Shown here: positions 8,973 to 18,063 of the stretch, one piece after another | How the letters are laid out: each line of letters begins with the position of its first letter | Numbering within the stretch: the stretch's first letter is position 1 | Assembly (NCBI GenBank): GCA_947501045.1 | Contig: CANMUI010000010.1 | Location: 1-64,000, forward strand | Length of the DNA: 64,000 bases | Direction: 5' to 3' | Origin: an uncultured Psychrobacter sp. | GTDB taxonomy: Bacteria > Pseudomonadota > Gammaproteobacteria > Pseudomonadales > Moraxellaceae | Notes under the pieces: generated by a model | The model's input: the letters and a program-made list of their open reading frames with translations, nothing else | What the model was told of the DNA's origin: nothing | Databases searched by the model: none | Made by a program: the position numbers and the translations under genes

Positions 8973-10256
8973 ATGAATCAAGTCGCTGATAAAACAGCTC
9001 AAGAACCTTCGGCCGCTGCCCAAGCTATCAACACTTTTACCAATCCAAAAGACGTACAAGATTTTAACCAATATCCCGATGCGCGTGGGCACTTTGGGGT
9101 GCATGGCGGCCGTTTTGTGTCAGAAACCTTGATGGCTGCGCTCGAAGAGCTTGAAACTTTATATACCAAAGTTAAAGCCGACCCAGCGTTTTGGGAAGAG
9201 TATCACAACGATCTGGTCAATTATGTTGGTCGTCCCACGCCGCTATATCATGCCAAACGTCTTAGCGATGAGATAGGCGGGGCGCAAATTTATTTTAAAC
9301 GTGAAGATTTGAATCATACCGGCGCGCACAAAGTGAATAATACTATCGGGCAGGCATTGCTTGCCAAAATGAGCGGTAAAAAACGCATTATCGCCGAGAC
9401 GGGCGCAGGTCAGCATGGCGTAGCAACGGCTACTATCGCCGCGCGTTTAGGGCTTGAGTGTATCGTCTATATGGGCGCAGATGATGTCGAGCGCCAAAAG
9501 ATGAACGTCTACCGGATGCGTCTGCTTGGCACAAAGGTCGTACCGGTAACGTCCGGTTCACGTACGCTAAAAGACGCGATGAATGAAGCCATGCGCGACT
9601 GGGTCACTAACGTGGATACCACTTATTACATCATCGGTACCGTTGCAGGACCGCATCCTTATCCGCTCCTTGTGCGCGACTTTCAGGCGATCATTGGCAA
9701 AGAAACTCGCATTCAGCATCTGCAAAAAACAGGCAAACTGCCGGATGCACTAGTTGCTTGTGTTGGCGGCGGCTCAAACGCTATTGGCCTGTTTTTTGAC
9801 TTTTTAAATGACACTGGCGTCAAAATGTACGGCGTTGAAGCCACAGGCGACGGTATCGAAACGGGTCGTCATTCAGCGCCGCTCGCCGCAGGTCGCATCG
9901 GGGTATTGCACGGCAATCGCACCTATTTGATGGCCGATGACGAGGGTCAAATCCAAGAGACGCATTCTATATCTGCCGGTCTCGACTATCCAGGCGTTGG
10001 CCCTGAGCACAGTTTCTTAAAAGATATGCACCGCGTTGAATATGTTGGTTGTACAGATTTGGAGGCGCTTGAGGGCTTCCACGAAGTCACCCGTAAAGAA
10101 GGCATTATCCCAGCACTCGAGACCGCTCATGCTTGTGCTTATGCTTTAAAATTGGCAAAAACTATGACTCCAGATCAAACCATTGTCGTCAATATGTCGG
10201 GTCGCGGTGATAAAGATTTGCATTCGGTGATGAAGGCGGAAGGGATTGAGCTGTAG
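8973..10256 (+). CDS. trpB: Tryptophan synthase beta subunit
   Basis: PLP enzyme joining indole and serine. 427 residues, with an N-terminal extension of about 25 before the conserved core. KREDLNHTGAHKVNN near 110 contains the PLP lysine; the indole-channel and substrate region AETGAGQHG near 133 and the phosphate-binding GGGSNAIG near 262 are intact. AGGAATT stands just before the ATG. It partners with TrpA, encoded 81 nt downstream; a terminator-like hairpin sits between them. Confidence 0.98.
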   Translation: MNQVADKTAQEPSAAAQAINTFTNPKDVQDFNQYPDARGHFGVHGGRFVSETLMAALEELETLYTKVKADPAFWEEYHNDLVNYVGRPTPLYHAKRLSDEIGGAQIYFKREDLNHTGAHKVNNTIGQALLAKMSGKKRIIAETGAGQHGVATATIAARLGLECIVYMGADDVERQKMNVYRMRLLGTKVVPVTSGSRTLKDAMNEAMRDWVTNVDTTYYIIGTVAGPHPYPLLVRDFQAIIGKETRIQHLQKTGKLPDALVACVGGGSNAIGLFFDFLNDTGVKMYGVEATGDGIETGRHSAPLAAGRIGVLHGNRTYLMADDEGQIQETHSISAGLDYPGVGPEHSFLKDMHRVEYVGCTDLEALEGFHEVTRKEGIIPALETAHACAYALKLAKTMTPDQTIVVNMSGRGDKDLHSVMKAEGIEL

Positions 10257-10282
10257 AGACTATAGAAAGATAAAAGATAAAT

Positions 10283-10312
10283 GAGGCTATAAATAATAGC
10301 CTCTAGTTTTTT
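10283..10312 (+). terminator. Terminator-like hairpin between trpB and trpA
   Basis: Arms at 10283-10290 and 10296-10303 form a perfect 8-bp stem with a 5-nt loop, followed by TAGTTTTTT. This has the form of a rho-independent terminator or attenuator inside the trpBA unit, so trpA may be expressed below trpB or from its own start. Confidence 0.7.
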
Positions 10313-10337
10313 AATAATATTAATTTTAGAGACCCCT

Positions 10338-11162
10338 ATGACCCGAATTGAAAGCACCTTTGACACCCTAAAAGCCCAAAATAAAAAAGCTTTGATCCCT
10401 TATGTGATGGCAGGCGATCCCAATCCCAGCAATTTTGTGGGTTTGCTGCATGATCTAGTTAAGCATGGCGCGGATATGATTGAAGTTGGATTGCCATTCT
10501 CTGATCCTATGGCAGACGGGCCTACCGTTGCCTTGGCAGGGGAGCGTGCATTAGCAGCAGGTACCAGCACGCGTGATGCATTAAAAATGGTCGCTGAGTT
10601 TCGTCAGCAAGATAAAGAGACGCCTATTATCTTAATGGGGTATCTAAACCCTGTTGAAATTATTGGCTACGATAAGTTTGTAGCGCTTTGCGAGCAATCC
10701 GGTGTTGACGGTATTTTAATGGTAGATCTGCCGCCAGCGGAAGCGGGCAGTTTTACCCAACATTTAACTGATCATGCGATGAATGAGATTTTTTTATTAT
10801 CACCAACCACTTTGCCGGAGCGTCGCGATCAAGTATTGACCCATTGTGGCGGTTATATTTATTATGTGTCGCTAAAAGGTGTCACTGGTTCGGCCACACT
10901 AGATACTGACGATGTAGCAACGCAAGTGCAAGCGATAAAAGCGGAGACTGATCTGCCAGTATGCGTAGGCTTTGGTATCCGTGATGGCGCGTCAGCCAAA
11001 GCCATTGGCGCGCACGCTGACGGCGTCATTGTTGGTAGCGCTTTGGTACAAAACTTTGCTGATATTGATGCCAATGACGCGACAGCAGTGGCAGCGGCTC
11101 AGCAGAAAATAATGGTAAAAATGGATGAGCTGCGTACAGCTTTAGACAGCTTGAGTGCTTAA
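10338..11162 (+). CDS. trpA: Tryptophan synthase alpha subunit
   Basis: Cleaves indole-3-glycerol phosphate to indole, which passes to TrpB. 274 residues, normal length. The catalytic Glu lies in DMIEVGLPFSDPMADGP near 47-61, the catalytic Asp in GILMVDLPPAE near 130, and the phosphate-binding loop GFGIRDG near 213 is intact. Lies behind the hairpin at 10283-10312. A perfect hairpin without T-run (11216-11235) follows downstream. Confidence 0.97.
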   Translation: MTRIESTFDTLKAQNKKALIPYVMAGDPNPSNFVGLLHDLVKHGADMIEVGLPFSDPMADGPTVALAGERALAAGTSTRDALKMVAEFRQQDKETPIILMGYLNPVEIIGYDKFVALCEQSGVDGILMVDLPPAEAGSFTQHLTDHAMNEIFLLSPTTLPERRDQVLTHCGGYIYYVSLKGVTGSATLDTDDVATQVQAIKAETDLPVCVGFGIRDGASAKAIGAHADGVIVGSALVQNFADIDANDATAVAAAQQKIMVKMDELRTALDSLSA

Positions 11163-11384
11163 GTAGCCCTGACAATGCGTATAATAAACGATCTATTAAA
11201 TGGCTTTGCTAAATCTAGTTTACGTGTGTAAACTAAGATAAAATATAAATGGTTACATTTACCTATAATCTGACTTTTTATAGCTGCTCATCCTCTCAGC
11301 TACCTATATTGTGACTGTACTTAACCTGCAAAGACAAGTGTATGGGCAGACTTGTCGACAAGCCTTTGATAATGGCGAATAACT

Positions 11385-12320
11385 ATGACTGATACGATAA
11401 AAAAAACGGATACCAAAAACGCTGATACTCAACAGGACAACGCTGATCCGGGGCGTCATTCTTGGTTTGATCGCCCTGTACCGGGCATCAAACAGCAATT
11501 GACCCAGGTACTAACGGCGGTAGAAACTGAACCGTCGACAGAATGCTCTAATTGCCATTCTATGATTACCAATACGGCACTGATTTTCAATTGTTATGTC
11601 TGCCCGCACTGCGATCATCATCTGCCTATGACTGCTCGCGAGCGTTTAAAATGGTTTTTAGAACAAATCGATGGTGAGCTTGGGCAAGAATTTACGCCCA
11701 AAGATCCGCTTGGTTTTGTAGATAGTAAGCCTTATCCCCAACGTATGGCTGAGGCGCAAAGCAAAACCGGTGAGAGTGAAGCGCTAATCGTTTTGTACGG
11801 CAAATTGCGCAACCTTGATCTAGTCACTTGTGCCTTTGACTTTCGCTTTATGGGCGGCTCGATGGGTTCAGTCGTTGGCGATCGTTTTGTGCAAGCGGCC
11901 GAAAAAGCGCTGATAGAGAACAAACCACTGGTTTGTTTTGCTGCCTCTGGCGGCGCGCGTATGCAGGAGGGTTTATTGTCTTTGATGCAAATGGCGCGTA
12001 CCGCTGCCGCTATTGAGCGTCTAAGGCTGGCGGGCATTCCTTATATCGTAGTACTAACCAATCCTGTTTATGGCGGCGTGACCGCCTCTCTTGCGATGCT
12101 TGGTGATATTCATCTGGCTGAACCAAAAGCGATGATTGGCTTTGCTGGTAAGCGCGTCATTGAACAGACCGTACGTGAAAAGTTAGAAGAACCGTTCCAG
12201 CGCGCTGAGTTTTTGCTCGAGCATGGCGTAATCGACGAAGTGGTACATCGTCATCAAATGATTGATACTATTTATCGTTTGCTGGCAAAGCTGTGCAATC
12301 AGCCTAATGTTGATGCTTAA
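11385..12320 (+). CDS. accD: Acetyl-CoA carboxylase carboxyltransferase subunit beta
   Basis: Transfers the carboxyl group from carboxybiotin to acetyl-CoA together with AccA, the first committed step of fatty acid synthesis. 311 residues. A Cys4 zinc ribbon is seen as C54-x2-C57 and C73-x2-C76, with the same spacing as in E. coli AccD. The crotonase-fold core follows, with GGSMGSVVGDRF near 160 and the oxyanion region ASGGARMQEGL near 185. The first 25 residues form a variable polar extension. The accD-folC order is typical of gammaproteobacteria. Confidence 0.97.
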   Translation: MTDTIKKTDTKNADTQQDNADPGRHSWFDRPVPGIKQQLTQVLTAVETEPSTECSNCHSMITNTALIFNCYVCPHCDHHLPMTARERLKWFLEQIDGELGQEFTPKDPLGFVDSKPYPQRMAEAQSKTGESEALIVLYGKLRNLDLVTCAFDFRFMGGSMGSVVGDRFVQAAEKALIENKPLVCFAASGGARMQEGLLSLMQMARTAAAIERLRLAGIPYIVVLTNPVYGGVTASLAMLGDIHLAEPKAMIGFAGKRVIEQTVREKLEEPFQRAEFLLEHGVIDEVVHRHQMIDTIYRLLAKLCNQPNVDA

Positions 12321-12371
12321 TTAACGTCAACTCTTAGTGTCGAATTAACCATTAATTTATCATTTTACCTC

Positions 12372-12408
12372 ATAGCATTTATCGTCATACGCGATAAATG
12401 CTATTTTT
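12372..12408 (+). terminator. Rho-independent terminator after accD
   Basis: Arms at 12372-12384 and 12392-12404 make a perfect 13-bp stem with a 7-nt loop, followed by five T. This separates accD from folC transcription. Confidence 0.88.
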
Positions 12409-12510
12409 GCTTGTAAGTTTGGTTTTGGACCCACTTGTTATACACTAGCTTAATTTTTGCGTTTATACCGCGTTTTCAAATTGGTTTTAGATTTTTAATA
12501 GGTTACTGTT

Positions 12511-13851
12511 ATGTCTTCATCTTCTGATGCTAATGCCGTTAATACCGATAGCCCCAATAAACATTCTACGCTTACTGAATGGTTAGATTATATGCAGCAG
12601 ATTCATGTCTCTGCTATAGATATGGGGCTGTCGCGCGTACTACCAGTTGCGAAATATTTAGGCGTGGTGCAATCAGCCAAAGATGACGCTTACGTTTTTA
12701 CGGTGGCGGGTACCAATGGTAAAGGCTCAACGACCGCGATTATTAATGAGATGTGTCAAGTAGCCGGATATAAGACCGCACTATATCAATCGCCGCACCT
12801 GCAAGCGTTCAATGAACGCGTACGTATCAATGGCGAGATGGTCAATGACCAAACCTTGATTGAGGCTTTTAGTAAAGTGGAAACGGCGCGGCTTGAGTGT
12901 AAATTGACACTGTCGTTTTTTGAGATGACTACTTTGGCGGCCTTCTTAATCTTTGCAGAAGCCGATTGTGATGTTTGGGTGCTGGAAGTAGGGCTGGGTG
13001 GGCGCTTAGATGTGGTTAATATTGTTGATCCAGACATGGCAGTGATTACCAATATTGGTATCGATCATGTCGAATGGCTTGGTGACAATGTTGAGGACAT
13101 TGGTTTTGAGAAAGCGGGTATTTTGCGTGATAATATACCGCTGGTTTATGGCGCTCCTAAGATGCCCACTAGCGTTCAGCAAAAGATCGCTGCCCACAAC
13201 GTAACCTGTTATCAAATAGAGAAAGACTTTGATTATCGTATAATTGATGCCCAAACGTGGCAATATAGCAGTGCCGCTGTGACCCTGCAACTGCCGCGCC
13301 CGTCGTTGTCACTTATGAATACCGCCAATGCCTTATCTGCGGTATTAGCCAGTTCATTAACCATCGGTGTTGACGCTATTGAGCAAGCACTACAAAGTGT
13401 CAAGCTGGCGGGACGCTTTGACTATCGTGAAATTGCTGAGCGTCAGTGGTTGTTTGATGTGGCACATAATGAACAAGGGGTTGAGTATTTATTGTCGCAA
13501 CTACTGCCATTATGGAAGCAGCATAGTAGTTATAAGCCATCACCAAGCATAAAAATGCTATTTTCCATGCTCGGTGACAAAGATATTGCGCATGTTGTAG
13601 AGCGTTTGACAGCAGCTGGTCTGCTTATTACGGACTGGTATGTGGCCGAGATTGACCACCCACGTGCAGCGAGTATAGAGCAGCTACAAACTGCGTTATT
13701 ATCCTATGTAGATAATACTCAGGTACATATTTACACCGACCTGCAGCAAGCTACTCAGGCTGTACTGGATAATAGCTTAGTAGAGGATTTAATTGTAGTA
13801 TGCGGCTCTTTTCATACCATTGGTGAGGCGTTCGCGGCTCTTGGAGTCTAG
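12511..13851 (+). CDS. folC: Bifunctional folylpolyglutamate synthase / dihydrofolate synthase
   Basis: Adds glutamate to dihydropteroate and to folates. 446 residues. The Mur-ligase type ATP loop GTNGKGS is at residues 67-73, the SPHL segment near 93, the WVLEVGLGGRLDVVN block near 157 and the conserved ITNIGIDHVEWLG near 179. The C-terminal domain carries the DVAHNEQG motif near 318 (phosphate/Mg site). The first 20 residues are a non-conserved Ser/Asn-rich leader. Confidence 0.96.
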   Translation: MSSSSDANAVNTDSPNKHSTLTEWLDYMQQIHVSAIDMGLSRVLPVAKYLGVVQSAKDDAYVFTVAGTNGKGSTTAIINEMCQVAGYKTALYQSPHLQAFNERVRINGEMVNDQTLIEAFSKVETARLECKLTLSFFEMTTLAAFLIFAEADCDVWVLEVGLGGRLDVVNIVDPDMAVITNIGIDHVEWLGDNVEDIGFEKAGILRDNIPLVYGAPKMPTSVQQKIAAHNVTCYQIEKDFDYRIIDAQTWQYSSAAVTLQLPRPSLSLMNTANALSAVLASSLTIGVDAIEQALQSVKLAGRFDYREIAERQWLFDVAHNEQGVEYLLSQLLPLWKQHSSYKPSPSIKMLFSMLGDKDIAHVVERLTAAGLLITDWYVAEIDHPRAASIEQLQTALLSYVDNTQVHIYTDLQQATQAVLDNSLVEDLIVVCGSFHTIGEAFAALGV

Positions 13852-14052
13852 TTATACTTGTGCACGACCAAGCATAAAATCTTACTACCCTCTTTCAGTA
13901 TTAGGCTAAAAAATATACGATAGCAGACAGCATGCAAAATATGTTTTATAATCAAAGCACTTGTACAAGGTGGCATAACTTTTGCTAACTGTTAATAGAG
14001 ATTGGGTACGCTTAGCAATCAAACCTTACTACCAACTAAGAGACGTAAACGG

Positions 14053-15276
14053 ATGAACTTTTCGAGACAAGCCTTATTGGGCATCGGGATGATTATAGGC
14101 GGTAGCGTAATGCTATATGCCATGGCGCAGCAAATTGGCACTGATAAAGAGACGACGCCTCCTCCTGCTATCGTCGAGCAATCATCTACCAAGCCTGCAT
14201 CGACGCCTCCGCTCACGACAGATATTGATACTGAAAAGCGTATCTTAGCGCAAAAACAACAAGAGCGGGCTGCTCGCGTTGCCGCGCAAGAAAGGCGAGC
14301 CCAGCAGTTTTTGGCTGAGCAAGAGAGTGCAGAGGCTAAAGCGCTTGCTAAATCCCGCGCCGAAAATCAGCAGTATGTCGCCAATACTACGCCAGTTGGT
14401 GGTGACAGTGATAGTCCAGAGGCTGCACAAAACCCAGCTTTAAATCAGTCAACTGTAGTAACCACGCCAACTACGCCTACGGTACAACCGCGCGCCGAGG
14501 CTACTCCTGTAAGTGTCACGACTACTGATAATGATACACAGGCTAAAGAGCAAGCTGAAGCTGCAAAGCAGGCCAAAGCCAAAGAACAAGCAGCTGCCAA
14601 AGAGCGAGCTGAAGCCCAGGCTAAAGCTGAAAAAGAAGCTCAAGCTCAAGCTGAAGCAAAAGAAGCAGAGGCCAAGAGAAGAGCAGAAGAGCAAGCAACA
14701 GCCAAACAAAAACAACAAGAGTCAGAAAAGCAGCAAGAACAAAAAGCAGAAGCCGCTAAAAAAGAGGCGCCTAAATCGCCAACAGATTATACTGTAAAGC
14801 GAGGCGATGGTTTAATCAAATTGGCTCGTCAATATAACGTGCCGGTGGAAGCTTTGGCGCAAGCAAACGATCTCTCACCATCAACTTCCTTGCAGGTGGG
14901 TCAAGCGTTGACTATCCCTTCACGCAAGCAAGTTGCGCGTTTAGAGCGTGAGGCGGCAGCTGCCAAAAAAGCAGCTGAAGCTGAACGTACGGCCAAACAA
15001 AAACTTCGCGAAGCTCGTCAAGAGGTTAAAGAAACGGATGCTAAAGGTAGCTTTGGAGTGCAAGTAGCGTTGGCTAAAAACCAAGCGGCGGCTGATGATG
15101 TTGCCGAAAAACTCAAGTCGGCAGGGTATCAAGTAAAAACCAGCGCAACTAGTCGCGGTGTACGCGTTATTGTTGGGCCTGAGCGTGGTAAAGTGGCCGC
15201 CTTGGCACTAAAGGATAAAATCAATACTGATCCCAATGTCGATACCAATGGCGCTTGGGTATTGTACTGGCGCTAA
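14053..15276 (+). CDS. LysM and SPOR domain cell-envelope protein (DedD-like position)
   Basis: About 407 residues. The N-terminus has a basic patch and one membrane helix (RQALLGIGMIIGGSVMLYAMA), so a type II inner-membrane anchor is likely. A long Ala/Glu/Lys/Gln-rich coiled region follows, then a LysM peptidoglycan-binding domain (YTVKRGDGLIKLARQYNVP to LQVGQALTIPS), a second charged helix and a C-terminal SPOR domain (GSFGVQVALAKNQAAADDVAEKL to GAWVLYWR) that binds denuded glycan at the septum. ATG 14053 is chosen; an in-frame TTG at 14002 lacks a usable ribosome-binding site. The place after folC is where dedD sits in relatives, but cvpA and purF do not follow. Confidence 0.85.
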   Translation: MNFSRQALLGIGMIIGGSVMLYAMAQQIGTDKETTPPPAIVEQSSTKPASTPPLTTDIDTEKRILAQKQQERAARVAAQERRAQQFLAEQESAEAKALAKSRAENQQYVANTTPVGGDSDSPEAAQNPALNQSTVVTTPTTPTVQPRAEATPVSVTTTDNDTQAKEQAEAAKQAKAKEQAAAKERAEAQAKAEKEAQAQAEAKEAEAKRRAEEQATAKQKQQESEKQQEQKAEAAKKEAPKSPTDYTVKRGDGLIKLARQYNVPVEALAQANDLSPSTSLQVGQALTIPSRKQVARLEREAAAAKKAAEAERTAKQKLREARQEVKETDAKGSFGVQVALAKNQAAADDVAEKLKSAGYQVKTSATSRGVRVIVGPERGKVAALALKDKINTDPNVDTNGAWVLYWR

Positions 15277-15314
15277 TTGGTTTATTACAACTATATCCAG
15301 CACTCACCATTTCT

Positions 15315-15343
15315 AAAACACGACATTAATTGTCGTGTTTTTT
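15315..15343 (+). terminator. Rho-independent terminator after the SPOR gene
   Basis: A perfect 11-bp stem has arms 15315-15325 and 15331-15341 with a 5-nt loop and six T at its end. Confidence 0.92.
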
Positions 15344-15431
15344 AGTTTATGGATGGTAGCTAAGCATTAGCCCAGCTAGTATAGTGACTTTTTGTTTCTC
15401 TTATTTTAAATTAATAATACAAGGTAAAACC

Positions 15432-15971
15432 ATGTCATTTGGCGTTATATTTTTGGTATTGGCGGTAGGCTTTTTAGGACTGATTGCGTTGCCAAAGCTG
15501 CTATTAAAACGTCATTCTAATAAACACATTGAACAAGATCTACAGCCAGTACGCGGTGATGATTTGGCCATTTGGCCTTTTGTCCCTGTGCCGATTATGA
15601 CTGATACCGAAGTTATATTTTTTCATAAGCTCAGCGAGGCTCTGCCAGAGTTTCACATCTTTGTTCAAGTCCAGCTCTCGCGTATTATCGAAGCTGATAG
15701 CCAAGAAACAACAGAGCGCAGCTTTTGGTTCAACCGTATCAGTCGTCAAAGCGTAGATTATGTGATCACTGACAGTGATGGGCAGACTACTTTGATGGCT
15801 ATTGAGCTGGATGATTGGACTCACAACAGTAAATCCCGTCAAAGAGCAGATGATAAAAAAGACAAGGCGCTTGCCAGTGCTGGCATTCCGATCGTACGTT
15901 TTCATGCAGAGCGCATGCCTAGCGTAGACATGCTTAGACACGAGCTAATGCAAGTTATCGAAATATACTAA
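15432..15971 (+). CDS. DUF2726 domain protein with N-terminal membrane helix
   Basis: 179 residues. An N-terminal hydrophobic helix (MSFGVIFLVLAVGFLGLIALPKLLL) is followed by a DUF2726 domain: FFHKLSEALPEFHIFVQVQLSRIIE, SRQSVDYVITDSDGQTTLMAIELDDWTH, and RADDKKDKALASAGIPIVRFHA. The domain resembles restriction-endonuclease-like folds (D...E-x-D layout), but no substrate is known. ATG 15432 has AAGG 7 nt upstream; the longer GTG start at 15384 has none. Preceded by a strong terminator, so it is its own unit. Confidence 0.85.
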   Translation: MSFGVIFLVLAVGFLGLIALPKLLLKRHSNKHIEQDLQPVRGDDLAIWPFVPVPIMTDTEVIFFHKLSEALPEFHIFVQVQLSRIIEADSQETTERSFWFNRISRQSVDYVITDSDGQTTLMAIELDDWTHNSKSRQRADDKKDKALASAGIPIVRFHAERMPSVDMLRHELMQVIEIY

Positions 15972-16405
15972 CTGTTAGCGTATTACTTGGTCTTAACTTA
16001 TTCTAAGAATAAAATATAGTTTGATATCTTATAAAATTGTGTTTTTTGAGCAAAGATACAATCATACAAAACATCAATCTATTTATGAATGGACTAATGA
16101 ATAATCTTGGTTGATTACTATTAATCACGAAAAGACAAGTAAACTGAGTCCACACATATTATGTATAGTCCCTATAAAAATAAATAATCTGTTTGTACAC
16201 TAACAAACAGATAACTTCGAAAATATAAATACTTACCATATAGACTAAATTGGAAAATAAATATATTATCTATCCTTTACTAAATGAACTTATGTATATA
16301 CTAATGTTCAATAAATTTAAGCTAGAACAGTCACTATTTAGTTATTTATCTAGCTTCGATTCAATGACCTAATCTAAAAATATCTCATTAATAAAGGGTA
16401 ATTCC
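15972..16405. other. AT-rich intergenic region, 434 bp, with a 10-bp inverted repeat
   Basis: No gene was found. A perfect 10-bp inverted repeat (16187-16196 and 16203-16212, 6-nt loop) stands near the middle; it has no T-run and may be an operator or a transcript stem. The region presumably holds the promoter of the lipoprotein gene at 16406, whose ribosome-binding site AAAGGG is 7 nt before the ATG. Confidence 0.45.
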
Positions 16406-17926
16406 ATGAAGTTTTTTAAACTAACCGCTTTAGCATTAGCCAGCTCCTTAGTATTAGCAGGCTGTGGTAGTGACGGTGGCAGCAGTAGTACCACAGTATC
16501 TAATAATAATGGATCAACCATTCCTGCCAAGCCACCAGTAAATAACAATCTGTCTGATCTTCAGCAAGCTAAAGGTCTTATTGATACGGCTAAACAGTTT
16601 ATTTTGGACAATAAAGCGATCAAAGATGCCTACGAAGGGGCTAGTGAGATCTTGACCGAGCAGCAACAAGCAAGAGTGAGCTTAACCTTTGATATTGCTG
16701 AAGGTCTGCGTGAGTACATGCAGGAGAAATCAATAACACGGCTAGATGCAGCAGACATTATTTATCTAAGAGATAATGGTGATCTTAAAGAAATAATAGA
16801 CAAAGACTTGGCGAGTGATTTTTATTGGGACAGATTCTACGACAATAAGCTAACGCCAAGCGATGATTTCTTAGCAACACTTGATGCCAATGGCAAGTTC
16901 AAGTTGTCCGGTACTACGCTTGTGAATAGCGAAGATTATGATTATAGCTATAATCCTCTAACCAATAATATAGATAGCATAGCCACCAAGGATTCTTTCA
17001 AGATAACCTATGATAAGTTTGAAAATACACTAGCATCTAATAGCAGTACTGATAATTTTAAAGGAAGATTTGGCTTTAACAATATAACTATTGGTTCAGA
17101 CGCAAAAGCAGTTGTATTTAGCTCATTGTCGCAAGGCGCTACCGTTAATGCTCAATTTAGCGATAAAGTACTGATCAACGATGAGTTTGATCTAGATGAA
17201 GTCAATGCAGCAGGTATTACTGTTGAAAAAGCGGTTATTAAGTTAGGTGATGTCAAGCTTAAAGCCAACGACAGTACTATCAAGGCTAGTGACCTTGAAC
17301 TGGCGTTTTTAGATATGAGCCACAAGCGTGCTGATGGCAGTTTGGTAGTTAGAACACTACCTTCAACCATCAAACTAACCGGTCAGCTGATAAAAGAAAA
17401 ACCTAAAACAGATATGACTATTTCACTAAACGCAGTTGCTAATGAAAATGATATCAAAAACGTTATCAAAGTGACGCAAGATGGAGACATTGAAGAAGCG
17501 GCTGGTAAATTTGTAGGTATAGAGATTGTGATGTCCCTTAACGGACAGGTAGCTAGAAAGAATACCAATATAACCACTAGCATCCCAATTGATATTCAAG
17601 CAAATCTAAAACGTATGTCACGTAAAGATGTCGAGTTACAAGGCTTGAGCGCCAATGTTGACGGTAAAAAACTATACGTAACTGGTAAAACTATTTTGGA
17701 TACGACCTATAATGTTAGCTGTAAATGTACGCAGCTTAACATCACCCAAAACAATGCGGCGGTTAATTTAAAATTCGACGTGAATAACGACTTTGTAAAA
17801 CAGGATACTAGCACTGGTAAGATTGCTGATATTACGGTTAATGGTAAGGTTTTAGGTCAGCTGTTAGAGAACAATGGTACCGTTAGTGCCAAGTTCGTTG
17901 ATAATAGCTTTGTTCCTTTAGGATAA
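16406..17926 (+). CDS. Hypothetical lipoprotein
   Basis: 506 residues. A clear lipoprotein signal peptide ends in the lipobox LVLAGC, with Cys20 as the acylated residue. A Ser/Gly/Asn linker (to about residue 50) follows and then an all-new globular part rich in Asp, Lys and Asn. The second half (about 200-480) shows alternating hydrophobic patterns suggestive of a beta-solenoid or beta-rich fold, with a CKC pair near 437-439. I do not recognise a family. Followed by a strong terminator, so it is monocistronic. Confidence 0.8.
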   Translation: MKFFKLTALALASSLVLAGCGSDGGSSSTTVSNNNGSTIPAKPPVNNNLSDLQQAKGLIDTAKQFILDNKAIKDAYEGASEILTEQQQARVSLTFDIAEGLREYMQEKSITRLDAADIIYLRDNGDLKEIIDKDLASDFYWDRFYDNKLTPSDDFLATLDANGKFKLSGTTLVNSEDYDYSYNPLTNNIDSIATKDSFKITYDKFENTLASNSSTDNFKGRFGFNNITIGSDAKAVVFSSLSQGATVNAQFSDKVLINDEFDLDEVNAAGITVEKAVIKLGDVKLKANDSTIKASDLELAFLDMSHKRADGSLVVRTLPSTIKLTGQLIKEKPKTDMTISLNAVANENDIKNVIKVTQDGDIEEAAGKFVGIEIVMSLNGQVARKNTNITTSIPIDIQANLKRMSRKDVELQGLSANVDGKKLYVTGKTILDTTYNVSCKCTQLNITQNNAAVNLKFDVNNDFVKQDTSTGKIADITVNGKVLGQLLENNGTVSAKFVDNSFVPLG

Positions 17927-18008
17927 TAGTGAGTGTTTATTATACCGCTGTAAAGCATAATTCTTCAGACACGATGATACGCGTTTGAGATATTGTCAAT
18001 GTGTACAG

Positions 18009-18036
18009 AAGAGACAGCTCGCCCTGTCTCTTTTTT
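18009..18036 (+). terminator. Rho-independent terminator after the lipoprotein gene
   Basis: Arms 18009-18017 and 18024-18032 form a perfect 9-bp stem with a 6-nt loop, running into T6. It also shows that the long reading frame beginning with GTG at 18001 cannot be the true start of the next gene. Confidence 0.9.
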
Positions 18037-18063
18037 GTGCCTTTTAATTTATGGAAGACTATT

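Noticed and set aside
18001..18063. Extended N-terminus of the barrel-like protein from GTG 18001
   Set aside because: It would run through a perfect terminator stem with T6 (18009-18036); downstream ATG starts are better.
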